8,499 bases of DNA from Acidobacteriota bacterium (lineage in GTDB: Bacteria > Acidobacteriota > Terriglobia > Terriglobales > Acidobacteriaceae). The first letter of the stretch is position 1. Every line of letters starts with the position of its first letter. Below are positions 6,324-8,499 of this stretch, piece after piece. The DNA lies in assembly GCA_021782675.1 (NCBI GenBank), contig JAJXUS010000070.1, forward strand, positions 1-8,499. The letters run 5' to 3'. The position numbers and the translations under genes are program-made. Under the pieces are notes generated by a model, which saw only the letters and a program-made list of their open reading frames with translations, was not told the origin of the DNA and did no database searches.

Positions 6324-6341
6324 AGGCACAGGGAATCTGAA

Positions 6342-6355
6342 GAGCGGAAACGCTC
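6342..6355 (+). other. GAAA-tetraloop hairpin in the leader RNA
   Basis: GAGCG (6342-6346) and CGCTC (6351-6355) pair perfectly around a GAAA loop, a stable GNRA-capped hairpin. It lies between the leader-peptide stop and the terminator. Flanking GGGA (6331-6334) and TCCC (6370-6373) could close a larger domain that would stack directly on the terminator stem. It may be a structural spacer, a pause site or part of a ligand-binding fold; the sequence alone does not say which. Confidence 0.45.
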
Positions 6356-6373
6356 ACGAAGCAAGCAAATCCC

Positions 6374-6414
6374 ACCCACCGACGGAAAGACTGACTCGGT
6401 GGGTTTTGTGTTTT
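6374..6414 (+). terminator. Intrinsic terminator (attenuator) upstream of the reductase
   Basis: CCCACCGA (6375-6382) pairs with TCGGTGGG (6396-6403), extended by an A-T pair (6374-6404), around a 13-nt loop. It is followed at once by TTTTGTGTTTT (6404-6414). This is a textbook Rho-independent terminator on the plus strand. It ends about 50 bases before the reductase ATG and well after the end of the USG-1-like gene, with a promoter and leader frame between. Its job is thus more likely attenuation of the downstream operon than only ending the upstream one. Confidence 0.85.
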
Positions 6415-6455
6415 CAGCCCCATCCTTCCAGTCAGCCCTTCCGATCGGCATAAGC

Positions 6456-6461
6456 GAGGAG
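6456..6461 (+). promoter_or_regulatory. Ribosome binding site of the reductase gene
   Basis: GAGGAG lies one base before the ATG at 6463 and four before the next in-frame ATG at 6466. The second ATG therefore has the more usable, though still short, spacing. The two starts differ by one Met only. Confidence 0.6.
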
Positions 6462-6462
6462 A

Positions 6463-8184
6463 ATGATGACGCCACTGGTGCCGGCTGAGCCGACCATTCG
6501 AGAAACCAAAGCGCAGAAGATGGAGCGCCTGAAACGCGAGAAGAATCCCTGGGATGCGTTTGCCGAGGTGCGCCAGTTTGCGAGAGATGGCCGCGGCAGC
6601 GTAGCTCCGGAATGGGCCTCCGCGTATTTCAAGTGGTGGGGTGTCTACACGCAGGGTGACGGCGTGGGCGCCGTTGGCGGCACAGGCGGGGAGGGCAAGG
6701 CCTCGGACTATTTCATGCTGCGGATCGGTGTCCCCAACGGCATGATCCGCGCGTCGCAGCTTCGTGTCATTGCCGATATTGCGCGGCAGCACGCGCGGAA
6801 CGTCATCGACATTACAACCCGCCAGAACTTTCAACTGCACTGGCTGACGATCGAGTCGCTGCCGGAGATTGTCGATGCTTTGGCGGCCATCGGTCTATCG
6901 CCAAAGGGCGCGTGCGGCGATGTGCCGCGCAACGTGACCGGCTGTCCGCTGGCCGGTCTGGCGGCGGACGAGCTCACCGACGCCTCGCCGCTGGCCGTGC
7001 AACTGGCGCAGGCGCTGACAGCGAATGCGGATTTCTACAATCTGCCACGCAAATTCAAGGTATCCATCACGGGCTGCCGTCAGTGGTGCGCCTACCCGGA
7101 AATCAACGATGTTGGTCTGACGGCGGTGGAGCGAGGATCGGGCGCGCAGCGCGAAATTGGCTACTCGCTACGCGTGGGCGGGGGCTTATCGAAGGAGCCG
7201 CATCTTGGCGTGCGGCTCAATGCTTTTATTCCGGAGCATCAAGTGGTACCGGCGGCGCTCGCCATCGCGGGCCTGTTTCGCGATCAGGCTGAGCTGCGCG
7301 AGAGCCGCGATCGGGCGCGCCTGAAATATCTTTTTCTCAAGCATGGCTGGGACGCTGCGCGCTTTCTGGCCGAGCTCGAGGCGCGCCTCAGCTGTCGCTT
7401 CGATCCGGCGCCGGAAGAGACCGCGCCCGCGGATGTCTTTCGCGACCACTCCGGGATTCATCCGCAGCGACAGCCGGGCCTGGCCTTCGTGGGTGCGTCC
7501 GTACTGCGCGGCCGTCTGACGGGCGAGCAATTGCATGCTGTGGCGGAACTGGCGGAGGCTTTCGGCGATGGCCAGTTGCGCACCACGGTTACGCAGAATC
7601 TGCTGGTCGTGAATGTGCCGCAACAGCGTGCTCAGGCGCTGGCGCGGGAGCTGGAGAAGATTGGTCTGCGCGTCGATGGATCATCGTTCTGGCGGGGCGC
7701 CATCGCCTGCACTGGAACAGAATTCTGCAAGCTGGCCATCACGGAGACCAAAGGCTTTGCTCTGCGGCTGGTGGAAGAGATGGAGCGCCGTATCCCGGGA
7801 TTCGATCAATCGCTGAAGCTGAATGTTACGGGTTGTCCGAACAGTTGCGGCCAGCACTGGGTCGCGGACATAGGCCTCGAAGGCAAAAAGGTCAAACACA
7901 ACGGCGGGATGGTGGACGCGTATTACTTCTGTGTTGGCGGGGCTGTTGGCCAGCACGCTGCCATTGCCCGGCCCGTTGGGTTCCGTTGTCCGGCAACCGA
8001 GGTTCCCAGCGCGCTGGAGCGGTTGCTGCGCCAGTATCTGGCTACCCGGGAGGACGCAGAAAATCTGCGCCGGTGGTTTGCGCGGCACTCGGAGGCTGAG
8101 CTGCGGGAGTTTCTCGCCGGTGCGCCAGCCGCGCCGGTCGAACGGGATCGTCCAACCGGCCATGTTCCGCATGGCGTGGAGTAG
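6463..8184 (+). CDS. Ferredoxin-type sulfite (or nitrite) reductase, sirohaem and 4Fe-4S
   Basis: A 573-residue hemoprotein reductase that performs the six-electron reduction of sulfite to sulfide (or nitrite to ammonia). It has the usual duplicated layout: ferrodoxin-like half-domain (about 80-165), first sirohaem domain (about 166-310), second half-domain (about 330-400), then the cluster domain. The 4Fe-4S/sirohaem ligands are complete: C416-x5-C422 (ACTGTEFC) and C458-x3-C462 (TGCPNSC). Anion-binding basic residues are visible in TTRQNFQLHW (R120) and PRKFK (R196, K197, K199). Y62 in FKWWGVYTQ and C151 in ACGDVPR match the covalently linked Tyr-Cys pair described in the M. tuberculosis sulfite reductase (NirA/SirA), which favours sulfite. 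The Cys-rich leader upstream and the cysG-like gene downstream point the same way. An unusual extra C205-x3-C209 sits in the first half. Whether the start is 6463 or 6466 is open. Confidence 0.9.
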   Translation: MMTPLVPAEPTIRETKAQKMERLKREKNPWDAFAEVRQFARDGRGSVAPEWASAYFKWWGVYTQGDGVGAVGGTGGEGKASDYFMLRIGVPNGMIRASQLRVIADIARQHARNVIDITTRQNFQLHWLTIESLPEIVDALAAIGLSPKGACGDVPRNVTGCPLAGLAADELTDASPLAVQLAQALTANADFYNLPRKFKVSITGCRQWCAYPEINDVGLTAVERGSGAQREIGYSLRVGGGLSKEPHLGVRLNAFIPEHQVVPAALAIAGLFRDQAELRESRDRARLKYLFLKHGWDAARFLAELEARLSCRFDPAPEETAPADVFRDHSGIHPQRQPGLAFVGASVLRGRLTGEQLHAVAELAEAFGDGQLRTTVTQNLLVVNVPQQRAQALARELEKIGLRVDGSSFWRGAIACTGTEFCKLAITETKGFALRLVEEMERRIPGFDQSLKLNVTGCPNSCGQHWVADIGLEGKKVKHNGGMVDAYYFCVGGAVGQHAAIARPVGFRCPATEVPSALERLLRQYLATREDAENLRRWFARHSEAELREFLAGAPAAPVERDRPTGHVPHGVE

Positions 8185-8190
8185 CCAGCG

Positions 8191-8499
8191 ATGAGTCTAT
8201 TTCCGGTTTTTCTCAAGCTAGAAGGACGCCGCTGCCTGGTGGTGGGTGCGGGCAATGTTGCGGTGGAAAAAATTGAGTCGCTGCTGCAGGCCGGTGCGCA
8301 GGTATCCGTCGTCGCCACGCGCATTCTGCCCAGGGCTGCGGCGCTGGCGCGTGCACGCCGCATCACGCTGTCGCTCCGGCCTTTTCGCGACAGGGATGTG
8401 AGGGGATGCGCATTGATAGTGACCGCAACGGATTCGCACGAGGTGAATCAGGCCGTGTATCACGCGGCCCGTCGCGCAGGTGTTCTCTGCAATTCGGTG
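8191..8499 (+). CDS. Sirohaem synthase, CysG N-domain type precorrin-2 dehydrogenase/ferrochelatase (partial)
   Basis: The frame is open from the ATG at 8191 to the window end (103 codons), so it is 3'-truncated. It starts SLFPVFLKLEGRRCLVVGAGNVAVEKIESLL, with the NAD-binding VVGAGNVAxxK motif of the CysG N-domain/Met8p/SirC family (about 17-27). It continues to IVTATDSHEVNQAVYHAAR (about 76-94) and the CNSV that normally precedes the catalytic Asp, which would fall just outside the window. The enzyme oxidises precorrin-2 to sirohydrochlorin and may insert iron to make sirohaem, the cofactor of the reductase encoded six bases upstream. GGAG at 8178-8181 precedes the ATG by nine bases. Whether a methyltransferase domain (full CysG) follows cannot be seen. 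Confidence 0.92.
   Translation, partial: MSLFPVFLKLEGRRCLVVGAGNVAVEKIESLLQAGAQVSVVATRILPRAAALARARRITLSLRPFRDRDVRGCALIVTATDSHEVNQAVYHAARRAGVLCNSV

Larger units (their letters stand above)
6247..6462 (+). promoter_or_regulatory. Transcription-attenuation leader of the sirohaem reductase operon
   Basis: This stretch of about 216 bases between promoter and reductase holds, in order: a 23-codon Cys-rich leader frame (6252-6323), a hairpin within it (6286-6310), a GAAA-capped hairpin (6342-6355) with a possible closing GGGA/TCCC helix (6331-6334 with 6370-6373), an intrinsic terminator (6374-6414) and the reductase ribosome binding site (6456-6461). The order is that of classical amino-acid biosynthesis attenuators. 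The regulated product, assimilatory sulfite reduction plus sirohaem synthesis, matches the amino acid in the leader. No strong antiterminator complementary to the terminator 5' arm was found by eye, so the switching step is unresolved. Confidence 0.6.

Noticed and set aside
6252..6403. Classical antiterminator pairing with the terminator 5' arm
   Set aside because: I looked for a complement of CCCACCGA upstream and found only a 4-base match (TCGG at 6310-6313). This is too weak to call, so the switching mechanism is left open.
6325..6420. Known riboswitch in the reductase leader (c-di-GMP-I, glycine, SAM classes)
   Set aside because: A short stretch resembles the first half of c-di-GMP-I, but the conserved second half is missing. 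The SAM-I, SAM-II, glycine and cobalamin cores do not match by eye. A covariance-model search would be decisive.
6426..6454. A second promoter directly before the reductase (TTCCAG with CATAAG)
   Set aside because: The -35 matches only two bases, and the -10 overlaps the region of a strong ribosome binding site, which would be useless in such a short leader.

Overview
The window is GC-rich, densely coded DNA from a bacterial chromosome. It holds core metabolic genes and no mobile elements, CRISPR arrays, tRNA or rRNA genes. My best guess is an Acidobacteriota member (Terriglobia-like). This rests on the general look of the proteins and on the gene mix: meaB-mce, tsaB-rimI, a DUF465 protein, psd-pssA, a USG-1-like protein, and a ferredoxin-type sirohaem reductase followed by cysG. 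It is an inference from memory, not a database match.

Layout. (1) 1-324, minus strand: the N-terminal part of a DHA2/EmrB-type drug efflux transporter, cut by the window edge. (2) 325-463: a divergent intergenic region with a candidate promoter for the rightward genes. (3) 464-3156, plus strand: a tight run of meaB/argK (GTPase chaperone of methylmalonyl-CoA mutase), mce (methylmalonyl-CoA epimerase), tsaB (tRNA t6A synthesis) and rimI-like (ribosomal protein N-acetyltransferase). The last three are joined by ATGA stop/start overlaps. (4) 3268-3495: a small DUF465/YdcH-like protein behind a perfect Shine-Dalgarno sequence. (5) 3578-6177: psd and pssA, which together make phosphatidylethanolamine and are again coupled by ATGA, then an aspartate-semialdehyde-dehydrogenase-like (USG-1-like) protein that has lost catalytic residues. 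(6) 6178-6462: a long leader region. (7) 6463-8499: a ferredoxin-type sulfite/nitrite reductase followed by the start of a CysG N-domain-type sirohaem synthase.

The most interesting part is the leader at about 6212-6462. A good sigma70-type promoter (TTGACG, 17-bp spacer, TAGGCT) would start transcription only a few bases before a 23-codon open reading frame. That frame carries the cluster RCLCMCSM (three Cys, two Met). After its stop come a hairpin capped by GAAA, then a textbook intrinsic terminator (8-9 bp stem, T-rich tail), then the reductase with its own GAGGAG site. I read this as a cysteine-sensing transcription attenuator of an assimilatory sulfur operon. Since sirohaem is the cofactor of the reductase, one switch would control both the enzyme and its cofactor supply. 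The sensing mechanism is inferred; I could not find a clear antiterminator by eye.

Secondary points are a Tyr/Cys pair in the reductase that favours sulfite over nitrite as substrate, several promoters placed so close to the start codon that mRNAs would be nearly leaderless, and the degenerate active site of the USG-1-like protein.
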